DNA of 64,000 nucleotides from Otatea glauca. Taxonomy: Eukaryota > Streptophyta > Magnoliopsida > Poales > Poaceae. Where the stretch lies: NCBI GenBank assembly GCA_036346275.1, contig CM070722.1, positions 61,913,524 through 61,977,523 on the forward strand, in the 5' to 3' direction. The position numbers were made by a program, and so were the translations under genes. The notes under the pieces are model-generated. The model saw only the letters and a program-made list of their open reading frames with translations, was not told the origin of the DNA and did no database searches. Each line of letters starts with the position of its first letter. Within the stretch, counting starts at the first letter, position 1. Of the stretch, positions 44,436-57,200 are shown piece by piece.

Positions 44436-45673
44436 CCCTCACTGTGATTTTTTGCAAAACAATCCTCATGTAATTTTGTATTCAATAAACACTTCTCTCT
44501 CCCTAATCCTCTATCCTCTACTTCCTCTCTCTCTCTCATTGTATCTCTCCCTCACCTCCTCCCCCAGTCGTGTCGCCGTTGGAGCTGTACTACTACCTCC
44601 GTGAATCGGCTGATCTTGCTTCCACTCTATCGCAATTCTCTCTCCCCCTACCTCCTCTACCAAGCCACACTGCTGCCTCTGTGCACCGGGCCGCCACTGT
44701 GTCGCACCACGTCGTCCTTCACTGCGATGTGAGCTCCCCACTGCTGAAGACGACGATGATGCCTAGATTCGACATCCTCGGCCTCGACAATGGCGGATCT
44801 GACCTCACAGGTGGACAATGAAGACGAGGATGCGGTGAGGAGCTCGGCGTCGATAGCGTGGCTTTCGGTGACCAGCAGAGCTGAGAGAGATAAGAAAAGG
44901 TCGACGGCAAAGCGCGGTTTCAACAACCTGCACAGCTGAGGGAGAGAGGGAGGAGGAGGAGCACGGCTTTGGTGACAATAGTACAGTGCGTGGAGGCGGT
45001 AGCGTGGCTGAGGGAGAAGGGCAGCAATGAATTCCAACCGATGGGTGAGGGAGAGATAAAAGATAGATGAGAGAGAAAAAAAAAGAGAAATGGAGGGGTT
45101 TTAAAAAATATATATAAGTCAAAAACAAGAATCTTAGAACGTTTCAACGATTAGAATTAAGATAGCATAGACATACGTGGTAAAACCGCATTCACTGTAG
45201 AGCATGGATGCGTCCATTTTTGTTTCTTTAACAAGTTAAGCTGAATCTTTGTCCACTATCTACTTGAGGGTAAAAGCATACGGGCAGGCAGCGGGAGATG
45301 GGACACGGAAATGTGATATTTTTGGAGACCGGCCCGGAAAGCGGGACAGCGACGAGAAACGAAAAATGGACCATGCGTACAGGGCCCTCCGCTTGGACAA
45401 AGAAACGGCCCCTTGTCCAATCGGAGCTGGACGCGTCGGCGGCCAGTTTCTCGCTCGAGGCTGGTAGGGGGCTGGCGACCATTTGTCCTTGTAATGATGA
45501 TTAATCATGAGTTGGACTTAATTAATTAGTACTCTCCATCGGTTTCGTACTTTTACCGGATACTAATTGAATTGCTACGTATAAAAAGTTCGTATCAGGA
45601 TCAGTCTACCTAAAGCGTATCCTCGGATTCCACCTTCACGCTCCATTGCGTCGTGTCTTCCTGGGCCCATAAA
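44436..45673. other. Intergenic, nothing recognised
   Basis: Contains a C/T-rich stretch (44495-44575) and a G/A-rich counterpart (44935-45085) that could be arms of a degraded inverted repeat. A GC-rich patch at 45260-45480 has no coding signal. Confidence 0.35.
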
Positions 45674-46622
45674 TGAGGGGCGAAAACGGATCGGCTAATA
45701 GCCCTATCATATTTGTTTTAATATTTTCCGGATGCGGATACAGATGCAAATACGGATAATATCGAATACAGATATGAATCAAATACGAATCGAATCAGAT
45801 ACGGTTTCGAATATTTATCGGAACATGATAACCCCTAGATTGTACATAAAAAGTCAACAAAAACACATAACTAGTTGATTTGATCAAAACATCATTGAAA
45901 ATTAAACAAATATAAGTATTTTCATTCACTTAGATAATAGTTAGATATCATATCGCAAACAAAATTATATAAGATTTAGTTTATCACACACATACGATTA
46001 ATTCATCATACACGTAAATCAAAACACAAAATGAAAGTAATACTTGCTCAGAGATACAAATGAAAGCAAACACATAAAACACTAAAAGTTTGATAATATT
46101 TAGATATCATGTCTCTAGAAAAAGTATATAACACTTACATGTAATGACCTAAGATTTATATTTTTTTGTTGAATTATATTTAAAATAACAAATTATGTAT
46201 TTATGAGTTTTTACGCATTTTAGTTATTCATTTAAAATATTTTCCTATTAAGAACAGTAGTATTTGATTTTTTTAAGAAAATTTAAAATCTGATAAAATC
46301 TCGAAAATAATTTTTTTAATTTTATATTGTGTCTATAATTTTCTCAAAACAAATCGTAATTTTTGGAGTTGGTTTGCTAATTTTAATAATTTAAACTTAT
46401 TTTATAGATTAATTAAATTAGAAAACGATTTTGTAATTAAAAAACCTTTTTGGGCCAAAAGAGTAGCCTTGGCCCAGCCCATATGCATATCTGGATATCC
46501 GACCCATCAATATCCGGATTATCCCAATCCGCATCCGTATCCGATCCGACACTATCCGACAAAATCCGTATATGAAAATTATCAGGATCAGTCGGAAACT
46601 ATCTGATCTGTTTTCAACCCTA
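45674..46622. mobile_element. Non-autonomous hAT-like element (copy 3)
   Basis: Left end TGAGGGGCGAAAACGGATCGG; right end read inward TAGGGTTGAAAACAGATCAG. The interior matches copy 1 (GTAATGACCTAAGATTTATA; AAATATTTTCCTATTAAG) with about 250 bp extra at 45870-46135. No ORF. Confidence 0.6.
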
Positions 46623-47199
46623 CCTAGAACTACATCACTATTTTTATTCTTTTTTGTTAGAGAATTTATAGAGAGGTAGAATTGTTTGTTGTTATATTGT
46701 TTTTTTGTTAGAATCTAGAGGGATGGAATTTGTTTTTTGATATGTTGTTTTTTTGTTTTTGTTAGAGGTTTTTTTTAAGGGAGATGAAATAGGAGGTGTG
46801 GAAGGAGAGAGTCGGATAAATTACTACCACTAGTTTCTTTTAAAGTAGTAAAGATATCGTGATTAGGGAAATTATAAAAACCCCTTAAGAAAAAAGAAAT
46901 TATAAAACCATAAAAAATAGAGAGTACAAGGTAAGCATAAACTCATACTATATATGCACATACATTAGGAATTTGTCGGAGCCTCGGAGGTAACTAAGAT
47001 CTTATGTAGCGTGGGCATACGGTTTTTCACTGAAAATGTACATGTATGTATACTCCTAAAATTAGCGGATGCTCGTGAAAACTTTAGAACTTAAATCCTA
47101 GTGGACTGGGTGCACACTTGCACGTCACAAAGCCTATCTATTTGGCCACATGCCAGCTTCCATAAACCAAGGAAATTGTGTTGGGAACAATGGTAATAA
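46623..47199. other. AT-rich intergenic stretch
   Basis: T-rich phrases (TTGTTAGAATCTAGAGGGATGG and similar) repeat loosely between 46640 and 46790. No gene was seen. Confidence 0.4.
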
Positions 47200-48415
47200 T
47201 GTATACTATCTCAGCGTGCGCGCGGAAAGCCCTCTCGTAAAATTCAAAATCGTGTTTAGATCCTTCGGTCGGCTTTTATAAAAAATAGATGAGAGAAAAA
47301 CTCAAAAATTACGTTTAGATCTCTCTGTGATTTACGTTTAAGTCCTCTAGAGGTTTTTATAGGATTGAACCCGTAAAATACGAAATTACGTTTATATTCC
47401 TGTATGGTTTACGTTCACTAACCATTTTTTTCAGAATAGACCCGAAACAAAAAAATACGCCCGCGGTTTTCTCAAAAAAAAAACACACATTCGTCGAAGG
47501 TTTATAGCAGCCCACAAATTCGTTGACGGGTTCTACCGACCTATTTACAAAAAAAACACAGATTTGCCGAAGGTTTATAGCAATCCACAAATTCCCCGGC
47601 GGGATCTACTGACCTATTTTTACGCAAAAAAAACTAAATGATGTTTAAATCGTTTTTTTCGAATGAACACGTTTTTCTTAAAGAAACACAGATTCACCGA
47701 AGGTTTATAGTAGTCCAAAAATTAGCCGACGGGTCCTACTAACCCATTTTTACGCAAAAAACTAGATGAGGTTTAAATCGTTTTTTTCAGAATGGACCCA
47801 AAAAATATGTCCTCGGTTTCCTCAAAAAAACACAGATTCGCCGAAGATTTATAACAGTCCACAAATTAGCCGACGGTTTTTTTTTCAGAATGGACCTAAA
47901 AAAAATACATCCTTGGTTTTCTCCAAAAAAAACACAGATTCGCCGAAGGTTTATAACAGTCCACAAATTAGCCGACAGGTCATACCGATCCATTTTTACG
48001 CAAAAAATTAAATCAAGTTTAAATCCCTCTACGATTTTCTAAAAAAATCCACATATTCGCCGACGGCTCCTAGTAGCCCTTAAAAAAAATGCATATTCAC
48101 CGAAGGTTTATAGCAGTTCACAAAATTAGCCGATGGGTCCTACTGACCCATTTTTACGCAAAAACAAATTAAATAGCGTTTAAATCCATCCGCGGTTTTC
48201 TCTAAAAAAATCTACAGATTCGCCGACGGTTCCTAGCAACCCATATTTTTATAAAAAAACAGAAAACCGAAGTTACGCGTTTTTTCAAGAAATATTCGTC
48301 GGACTAAATTTCGCGCGTCGCAGCGTCGCACGACCGAATTTCTCAAATTTCGCACGTCAAGGCGTCACGCGTCGAAATTTCACACGACGCAACGTAGCGC
48401 ATGACCCTAGCTAGT
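47200..48415 (+). mobile_element. Low-complexity repeat tract, possible Helitron-derived element
   Basis: Repeated modules of CGCCGAAGGTTTATAGCAG, CCACAAATTAGCCGACGG and CTACTGACCCATTTTTACGC recur about six times between 47480 and 48250, separated by A-runs. The right end CATGACCCTAGCTAGT could be a Helitron-type CTAG-T terminus, but no clean hairpin precedes it. It shares GCCCTC..AAAATTC and AAATTACG..TAG phrases with the next element. Non-coding. Confidence 0.4.
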
Positions 48416-49021
48416 ATATATATTATGCCGAGAAAGATTGGAGCGATGCTAGCCAATCCACGTCATTTTCTTTGCGCATAAGCCCTCCAAAAATTCTAAA
48501 ATCACGGATAGGTCCTTTCACCACTTTTTTTTTAAAAGGCCCTGTGGTTCCGCAGATTCGCGAAGTGGTTCTCCATGGTAAACCGAAATTACGGATATGT
48601 CCTCCTACCGTTTAGCGAGCCACCTTTTTTAAAAAACGTCCTCCGCGGTAAACCAAAATTACGGATAGATTCTTCTACCATTTAGCAAGCCACTTTTTTT
48701 AAAAAAAAAAGTGGTTACGCAAATTTGCTGACGGCTCTTAACAAGCCAACTTTTTTTAAAAAACACAATGGCTCCTAACGAGCTAATTTTTTAAAAAACA
48801 CAAACATGTCCTTCACCGGTTTTTTTGCACAGAAAACCCTGTGGTTGCCACCTATTTTTTTGCACAAAGAACCCATAGTTATGCAAATTCGCCGACGGCT
48901 CCTAGCCAGTCAATTTAAAAAAACACTACCGAGAAAATCGAAATTACGTTTTTTTGCAAAAAAAAAATCTCTAACTAGATTTTTTTTCACACGGTGCGGC
49001 ATTGCGCACGATTCTACCTAG
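48416..49021 (+). mobile_element. Helitron-like element with 3' hairpin and CTAG end
   Basis: The 3' end has a stem GTGCG (48994-48998) / CGCAC (49005-49009), an 8-nt spacer GATTCTAC, CTAG (49018-49021) and then T. This fits the Helitron rule of hairpin, CTRR and insertion before T. The body is A-run rich, with repeats of AAATTACGGATA and CGTTTAGC. The 5' TC end is not identified, so the left boundary is nominal. Confidence 0.45.
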
Positions 49022-49492
49022 TATCTCTAGTTTCAACGAAAAAAGTGGAAAAGATAGCCAAATGAAAACCAATATAAGTTATCTTGTGGATAATAAGAGA
49101 GAATAGTGAAGGTAGACTGGAGCTGAAAGGAGAGCAAAAGTAAGATCAAGATTGTTAAATTCGCTGCAAATCCTATATTTTAAAATAAAATTGTAAAAAT
49201 TGTGTGCCTAGTATCTTGAAATCGAATGGAGTACCGCCTACTAAAGCAAATAGCACTAAAAATCTGAGCGCGACTGGTGCACAATATACCGTCGCAGCAC
49301 ATCTGGACGGAATAGTTCCAGAACTCCAAACCGTGTGATTAAATTTAATTAGACGACTCACGGGGCCTGGCGCATAACTTTCTCGTCCACTCTACGTACC
49401 CTACTCTCTCAACATGGGATCCATTGCCGTCTGTGATCACGCGACCCGTCGAAGTCCCACCACACACAGGAGCTGGCCGTCGTATTTGTCCA
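49022..49492. other. Spacer between Helitron-like elements
   Basis: No coding signal and no repeat was recognised. Confidence 0.4.
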
Positions 49493-50106
49493 CTAGACAA
49501 TCGAGCACGGCGTGTCACGTCACGATCGTCGCTCTTCACAGGAGCAAATTGAGAAAACGTGCGACTATCACTCCTTACGCAAGCAAATCGAGAAAACATG
49601 CGAAAAGATTGAAAGGATATAATCTACGATTTTGCTGAAACGGAAGGTCCGCCTCATGAAAAACGGAAAACAGAAAAAAAAAGACCTAAACCTTTTTTTA
49701 GAAAAAGACCTAAACAAAATTTTGTTTTTTCTAAAAATGGCTTAAACATAATGCTAAAAAAATGCAAAAAAGACCTAAGTGCAATGTATTTTTTTTTCAA
49801 AAAAGTTTTTTCAAAAAAGGACGCGGACGTATTTTTTTTCCAAAAAGGATCTAAATGTAATTTTGATTTTATGAAAAAGGATCCGAGCGCAATGCCTAAA
49901 AACGCATAAAAGACCTAAGCGTAATATATAATCTTTTTCGAAAAAAAAGACCTAATCATATATTTTTTCCGAAAAAGGCCTAAACATAATTTTTTTCGAA
50001 AAATAGACCTAAACTTATTTTTTTCGTGGCTCAGCTCGAGCCACGAGCCGAGTCGGCTCAAATCGTTGTGGTACCAGGAATTCTATGGAATATAACAGAG
50101 GGAGGA
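49493..50106 (-). mobile_element. Helitron-like element, minus strand (copy related to 51823-52357)
   Basis: On the minus strand it starts A/TCCTCCCTCTGTTATATTCC at 50106 and ends CTAG/T at 49493-49496. It shares with the element at 51823 the 5' start, ACGATTTGAGCCGA near the 5' end, runs of AAAAAGACCTAAAC, and GAGCAAATTGAGAAAAC about 45 nt inside the 3' end. The expected 3' hairpin is degenerate here. Confidence 0.45.
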
Positions 50107-51822
50107 TATATGCGTGGCAACTTGTCGCCGTCCGCAAGCATGTACAACAATCTACTGATGTCCTCCGTGCTGCTCCGTTAAAACACGTAAGTTTGAGCAT
50201 TTGAAAAAACTGAAACACACCAGAGTTTCAGATTTAAAAAAGGATCAAACTAGTAAAGTTTGAGAAATCGAAACATATGTACCTTTTACGGGTTTTAGAA
50301 GGTTTTCAATCGTTGATTCAGTTTCGGCAAGTTTGCCTTTTAAGAAGAGTGTTGCTAGGGGATTGAGCTCTCAACGAGGATGCCAAAATTGAAACGTTTA
50401 GTTTCAAAACTGAAACTTCACGTTCTAACAGTATAGGCACGTTTCAACTGTGGGAAAATTAATGTCGCATAACATTAATTTAATTTCATAGATACACAAT
50501 AAAAATATAATGTTAAAAATTGTGTCTACAAAAAGATTACTAGCAGCCAGCAGATTTACAGAACATGCTAGTAAAGAAAACATGTCTACACATACTAAAT
50601 AGCACAATTCATACATAGATATAAACAATACTATTATAGCAGCATGCATTCTCATCAGATTTAACTACAATAGAAAGATTCACTTGGACCGAGAACTACT
50701 CAGTTCGAAGCACTTACAACGGACACTGGCACGGAGAAAACAGAGATCGCAGGAGAGTGATTTTATGTCGCGTGTTCTCTTACGAATGGGGACGTCTCCT
50801 TTAAAAAAGTGAGTATAGAAAACCACCTCGCTAAAGCACAGTTGAACCGTCACGATTCTAGGAACTACCTCCTGAATCTCGTATCGCGGGCAAACAAAGG
50901 TTAAGTACATTTAGCACGGATCGGTTGCGTGTCATTGCAAGTCACGCGATAAACACGCGAAATACGCACGCACGTACGTACGTATACATAGCCTAACATA
51001 ATCAACCGTGTGTATCTCTAGCTTTGCCACCAACTTATACTACAGTCCATAAAGGAGCTCTTCTTATAAGTTGGTTCTACTTCACCTAACTAAGCAATAT
51101 GATACTAAAAACCATACCTTCAACTCAACATCCCTTTAATTTCTTCCCTGAATTAATTCCAACATCACTTGGGTTTCGATAGATTCTATCCACGTTTAAC
51201 ATATTTCAAAGAGTTTCAACACAAGTTTCATAGGGTTTCAACATTTCGACAACTATCAAATCTTAAAACTTTGAATGGGTTTCATATCTAAAGCTATAAG
51301 TTTCCTCCAATTTCAAACATGAAACTTGATGGAAAAAAGAGTTCCATAAGAATTTCAACTGAGTTTCAACAAAGAAACACCATAATTTAAGAGAGTTTCA
51401 TTGGAAATTTCATAAGTTTCATCCAAGTTTCAGAAAAAAAAAAATCAAATTTCATATTAGTTACAAAGAGGTTCAAAACTAAAATATCAAGTTTCATATC
51501 AAGACATTCCGATTTCAAAGCTGAACACTGAGGAGCTGACCAACGAGGGTGCCGGTGGGGCGCACGCCACCGTGCTCGCCATGAACCCCGCATCCGCTAG
51601 GCGGCTGGCGGCTCAGCTTCTCATGCATGGTGGCACTGCCCCCCGCGGCTGCTTACCTCTGACATGCCCGAATGCTGCTGCTCGCGACGCCTGCACGGGT
51701 GGTCCTCGAGGACCTCGACGATAGAAGAAATTCTATGGCCAATCGCCACACCGACACGCTGGCAACAGCAGGAGAGAGAAAGAGGGAGGAGACGATAAAG
51801 ATGGAAACCATTATAAACATTA
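50107..51822. other. Intergenic between two Helitron-like elements
   Basis: No gene was recognised. A stretch rich in GTTTCAA/AAACTTGAA words lies at 51170-51510. A short ACGTACGT run is at about 50973. A 60-bp GC-rich patch at 51536-51600 shows no coding evidence. Confidence 0.35.
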
Positions 51823-52357
51823 CTAGGTAAGCAACCGCGGGGTGCCATGCCGCGGTCGCAGTTACTCACGCGAGCAAATCGAGAAAACACGTTATCGCCA
51901 CTCCTTACGCGAGTAAATTGAGGAAACACGCGAAACGATTGCAAAGATACAAACATAATCGCGTTTTTTTTCGCATTTATTCGGCGGAACGGTTGAAAGG
52001 AGATAAATATATCTGAGTTACCGCAGCGTGAAACGCCGCGACCGCCGCTCTGCACGTAAAAAATGGAAAAAAATGATCTAAACGTTTTTTTTCCGAAAAA
52101 GGACATAAAAATGACCTGAATGTTATTTTTTTATAAGGATAAAATAGGACCTAAACGTAACGCTTAAAAAGGTCTAAAGGACATAAATGTAATATAATCT
52201 TTTTTTTCTGGAATAGGATCTAAACGTAACTTTTTTCAAAAAGAATCTAACCGTAATTTTTTTTTCAGAAAAGGACCCAAATGCAATTTTTTTTGGCCGC
52301 TCGGCTCGTCAAATCATTCTGGAGGCCACGATTTCACCAAATATAGTAGAGGTAGGA
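51823..52357 (-). mobile_element. Non-autonomous Helitron, minus strand, 535 bp, both ends visible
   Basis: Minus strand 5' end: host A (52358), then TCCTACCTCTACTATATTTGG. The 3' end has a perfect stem CCGCGG (51855-51850) / CCGCGG (51840-51835) with a 9-nt loop, an 8-nt spacer TTGCTTAC, CTAG (51826-51823) and host T. This satisfies the A/TC...hairpin..CTRR/T rule. The interior is non-coding with AAAAGGACCTAAACG-type repeats. Confidence 0.6.
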
Positions 52358-53339
52358 TTAGATGGTTAAGAATTGATGTGGGGATTTGATCACAAGTGGA
52401 TGGTCTATCCAATTAAATTAGCTCAGGACGGTACATTGTTTAATAGTTTTTCTCTAAAAATCAACGTGAAATAGGCTGACTTTCGCAGGATGGCCATTCT
52501 TGGCTAAGGGACCAGAATGCCTTGATCGGCTGAGGCCGAAATCGGCCCAAACTGAGCAGTGGAGGACCAAATTGAAATTTCGGCTCTATCAGGCAAGAGT
52601 TTTTCCTTGGAGGTCCTTTCACATGATCACTTTTACTAGCAGGCAATGCGTAAAAGAAACTGCAAATAGCTGAGTTTCAGAAACACTGAAAGTAGCTGGG
52701 TTACTATCTGCACCCCGGGTGTGTTAGAGCGTCTGCTCATACAAAACGAAGGCTACTCGGCTATCGGCTCCCTCAATTTTTTTACGTGTGCTGTACTGAC
52801 GTATGTGCATGAGTTAAAACTGCGTTGCCAAAATAGCATACACAACCGCTTGTAATATGTAGTGTCTAAACGAAAAGCTTGTGCTAGCTTATTCACCAGA
52901 TGAAACAAAAGAGGGTGTGTCTATTCATTATTCTCATGATTTATTTGGTGTAAATCATTCGGATTTCCTAGCCATCCGATCTCCATCGGACGGACCACCT
53001 CTATCCCCTTTTTGCTATGTGAACCACCAGATCCTATCGATCGAGCTTGTGAGTTGTGAGACATGGACGCCAACCTCCAAGCGCCGCCGTCTCCTAACAT
53101 TTTCCCACCGGCACCTCGACGCCCGAACCCTTAACCCTAATTTGACAACCCTTCGCCCAACTCATTGCCACTACCGTCGGAGAAGATGACGATCTCAGTG
53201 GACAGAGAACGAATCTCCAACAAATCCAGAGGTTAGAAATTAGAATGTGTTTGCACTAAAAATTAGTAGATAGGGTCAAAATCGGCAATTCAAGATCAAC
53301 AAGATATAACTAGAATACAGATTGAAGATATTTGAAAAC
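52358..53339. other. Intergenic, nothing recognised
   Basis: Mixed sequence. The reading frame at 52881-53189 shows no family features and is not called. Confidence 0.4.
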
Positions 53340-53880
53340 TGAACAGGTTGTTAAAGAAAGCACTATCCAAATAGAGGCCGATACAGATCTATTCCTAACG
53401 TGTTGTACCAGAACTCTATTAGACGATGGGTATAAAAGAGGTCGAGAAGTGACCAGAAAAGATGCTCAGAGCCAATCAACCAATCCGCACCAACTTTTTA
53501 TCTACTTTTCCTGTTGACTAGGAATAGTTCTTGTAATTTAGTCTTTGTAATTCGATCTTGATCAATAAAGTTGCGCATCGCCGATTGTTGATCTTCTTCA
53601 AATTACGCCCCAGGTTTGATTTATTTTGATTTTGTTGCGCATCGTCTTCTTCAGAATCGATCTACCTTTATCCTCTAATTAGCCCTAATCGGCTATTTAG
53701 ACTTACCCTGTTATCTTGATTTAATCGGCTTTGAGCTGATTGAATTTAAACCGATTGATCTTAACGATCAGCTTCGAGTGAGTTTCATATTTTTACCATG
53801 TCGATTTAATGTCAAATCGACTGCATGCTTTGAACCAGGCGTTCGTCTGGTGTGCTGTTGTCAGAAACCCTACTTCAAGT
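53340..53880 (+). repeat. Solo-LTR-like segment
   Basis: TATAAAAG at 53431 and AATAAA at 53564, about 130 bp apart, with a pyrimidine-rich stretch between, have the layout of an LTR (promoter, short R region, polyadenylation signal). Downstream TTGCGCATCGCCGATTGTTGATCTTC and TTGCGCATCGTC are internally repetitive. No primer-binding site, polypurine tract or gag/pol is nearby and the exact ends are unclear, so the class is not assigned. Confidence 0.35.
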
Positions 53881-54294
53881 TTTTTACGTCAAGAATGATA
53901 AAAAAAAAATCATTCGACAGATATATATATCATTTCTGAACAAAAGAACATTAACAACTTACTTAACTTACTGTGTTTAAATGAACCAAGCTACACGGTC
54001 TGAAACTTTAACTACATAAAACTAATCTCCCTCAGTAGGGTAAAACTACGAAAAAACTTTAATAAGGTAAAGGTAGCCCACTCATATTCAGACCGGGGGA
54101 TCGCAGTTTCGCTAATTAAACTCTACTACATTTTTAACAACTTACCAAACAAACAAACGAAGTATGTATCAACGTATGCCCTTCTGCCAGTAACGTCTTC
54201 CCGCGTGCATGATCAGAGAGCCCCTTCTAGCCAGCTTCCTCTACATACAGTTAATTTATCAGGTTAGCGACGTCGCGGTAATAATCTGGAGCCA
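53881..54294 (-). other. 3' flank of the DLN-motif gene
   Basis: AT-rich. Probably includes the 3' UTR next to the stop at 54295. No other gene was seen. Confidence 0.4.
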
Positions 54295-57200
54295 TCAAGG
54301 AGCTGCTGATCCATCAGCGATGTCCTGCACTGCAAGGTTGAGATCGGGGAGCACGAAGCCGTTTTGACCGCTCTGCTGGGCCGCTCGCTGATCAAGCTGT
54401 GCCTTTTTTTGTTGCTCCTCGGAATTGGTCCCGCCTCGCTTACTCGACTGTTCCAAACTTGTCTGCAAAATGGTACGAAGAAAATGTCACATACTTCTCT
54501 TACGGAGAGTTACATGGTACTAAGATAGGCAAGGTACACTAAAACACAACCTTTCGAATCAGCTAAGTACTATCAACACGGACAGACCCAGACTAGACTC
54601 TTGAGGGGAAATTCATATATATGGAGTCCAAAGCTAGTTCCTATTTGGGAGAGCGTCAAAGCGACATCTGTAACATTCTATGGCATAAATGGGAGGCAGA
54701 GGAGAAAAGGCCCAGTGAGCTGCTACCATGATTAACGCATTAGGAATTAAACAACCTGGAACAGGACTTAGCTGATCCAGGATGTTTGCCATTACAATGG
54801 CCTGTCCTATCACTCCCGTATTGCCAGAAGGCCCAGAACAGAGGAAAGAGAACACACAAGAGATAAGAGAACAAACAGGGACCGTCCAGTTGGTTGGCCT
54901 AACAGGCACTACAATTTCCTAAGCGCTACTACTCCGGAAACAAATAGTTATATTAGACAACAACAGGTTTTTTAAAATACAACTTTAACGACTAATTTTT
55001 ATTATACTATATTTATAAAACCCAATAAAATTATATTATTATTTAAGTACTCCCTCCGTCCAAATTTATATATAGCATTTTTGAATGGTTTTGTCTACAA
55101 ATATAAGGTGTATTTTATATTTCAATACAAAATTAGTATGACGTTACCTCTGTACCCCTAATAAATATCGAGCTTTACTTTATTCTCTACATTCATGCAT
55201 TGAATATAGTGCTTAGTGCTAATAATTATAGGTAATTTAGTCATTTTCCATATCTTCTTGGTCTATATGTAACGAAGAAATACGTCTTATAAATTTGGAT
55301 AGAGGGAATACTTTTCGAGACAAATCTACACGTATGATTTTCATGTATCAAATTTAAATATTTAAAAAGATATTGACAATCAAATTTTCGAAAGTTTGAC
55401 TATAAATATGTCAAAGCCGATAACTATCCGTGACCGGAAGGACCACATGCTAACCGGACCAGATAGGATCTGTGGCCCAGCCATTCTGGCTGTGGTAGTA
55501 CCGGTAGTAGTACTCTTACCGTTTGAGAAAATCTATAATATAACATTGAATAACTATATGATCTACAATATATCACTTATTGTGAGGCACACATATAGGA
55601 TATGAACACACATGTCATAAGAAGTTGTTTAGTGATATATAACTGATTGCCCTGTACTTTTTTTATAATTGTGGAGCACACCAGCCCTGCAGTGTTCACG
55701 CAGGAACACACAGGGCATTAAAGAAGGCCACGAGGTTACCATGTCCGGGATTCGGGTTGGTGTGCATGGATTACAGGTGGGCTGACAACTTGACGTTCTT
55801 TATTGGGAAAGATTCTAGACAGTGTTCGGCCAGTGAAAACCAAACACGCATGAACAGTGACCTTTGGTACTGCATCCGTCTGCACAAATAGTACACTTAA
55901 CTGCATCTGTTACAGACCCTGCTTCGCCAAATAAAATCCCAAGGTGTGGTCGCCAACCGTGAGACTGAGAGAAATGATACGGGTAGAAGCTAGTGGGAAC
56001 TTCCATTCCGAGACGGGAGCCCCATGTGTTGACTGTTGAGACATCTCCAGAAGCCAAACAGCTACCACATGCAGGCTCCATCCAACCTCCGATAGAACTA
56101 CTGAAAACTTCAATTCACCCTAAATTAACGCCCGGACGGATGTCCAAGTGCGGACGATCCATGGTCCTAATCCAAAAAGCGTACTCCATCGCGATCTCTA
56201 AGACACATATCATGGGAATTTGGCTAATGTGTCACTCGCACCGCATCAACATCAGGCACATTAACAGCACGAAAGCACGACACGCGTCCCGTGCTGCTTA
56301 GCGCTAGCCCTTTCTGATTTGCAGCTTTCGTTAGTCGAGTAACACTAACGAAAGCCGCACAGCTCAAGACGTCAAGATCCTTAGCCGCGGCTCAAGACGA
56401 GCCACTGCAGGTGGGTCGAACATTCCATCCGGGCCCACACTCAGCGACACACACCATACGTGCTCAGGCGGCAAAGCTAGTCCGTAAGATCATGAAGTCA
56501 AAAAAGCATGGAAATCGACATCTAAACCTGCCAAAAGCTTATCATCGATCGACAGCGATCGCCATCGGTTTGTTTTAGCAAGTTGAATTTATTGAAAAAG
56601 AATGAAAGAGCTCTAATGCTATAAGGACCACTGCTTCGCTGGGAGGCTCAGGGCGCTTAGTTTTAGCAAGTTGGAAAGGTTATCACTTCACTTATGCTTT
56701 AAGCTGTACCAACGGCATGCTCAAGCAATTTCTCTCTTTCTTTGTGATTATAATTGCACACAGCGCACTCTAGACTTCACAACCTGGAAGCATACGGTGG
56801 CCTGCACGCCACATGCGCACGAAAGGGAGACGAGTTAAGATTCGGTGGGTGGTGTGCCACTGACCTCTAGTTTGCCATTCTCCTTGGATAGCGCCGTGCA
56901 AGCTCTCTGCAACGCCTTCATCTCCTGTTTCAGATTAGAAGATACAAGAAAGGATAGACGACTTTGAGTTGTAATTAACTGTAAATTACACAAGAGAAGT
57001 ACGATTAAGGATGAAATAATCACCTCGCGAAGGCCATCGTTCTCCACCGTCAGGGACCGCACCAATTGCTGGATCTCCGGGAGCCTCTGCAAATCACGCC
57101 AATAAGCAAGTTCAGGCAACGAAGCATGCCAACAAACACATGTGAATCTTGAGAAACTTTATGTTCTCTGTGAAATCTGATCTTGTTCGTCACAGGACCA

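Noticed and set aside
48408..48415. Firm Helitron 3' end at CCCTAGCTAGT
   Set aside because: CTAG and T are present, but no stable hairpin lies at the 8-nt distance seen in the other two ends; kept only as a possibility.
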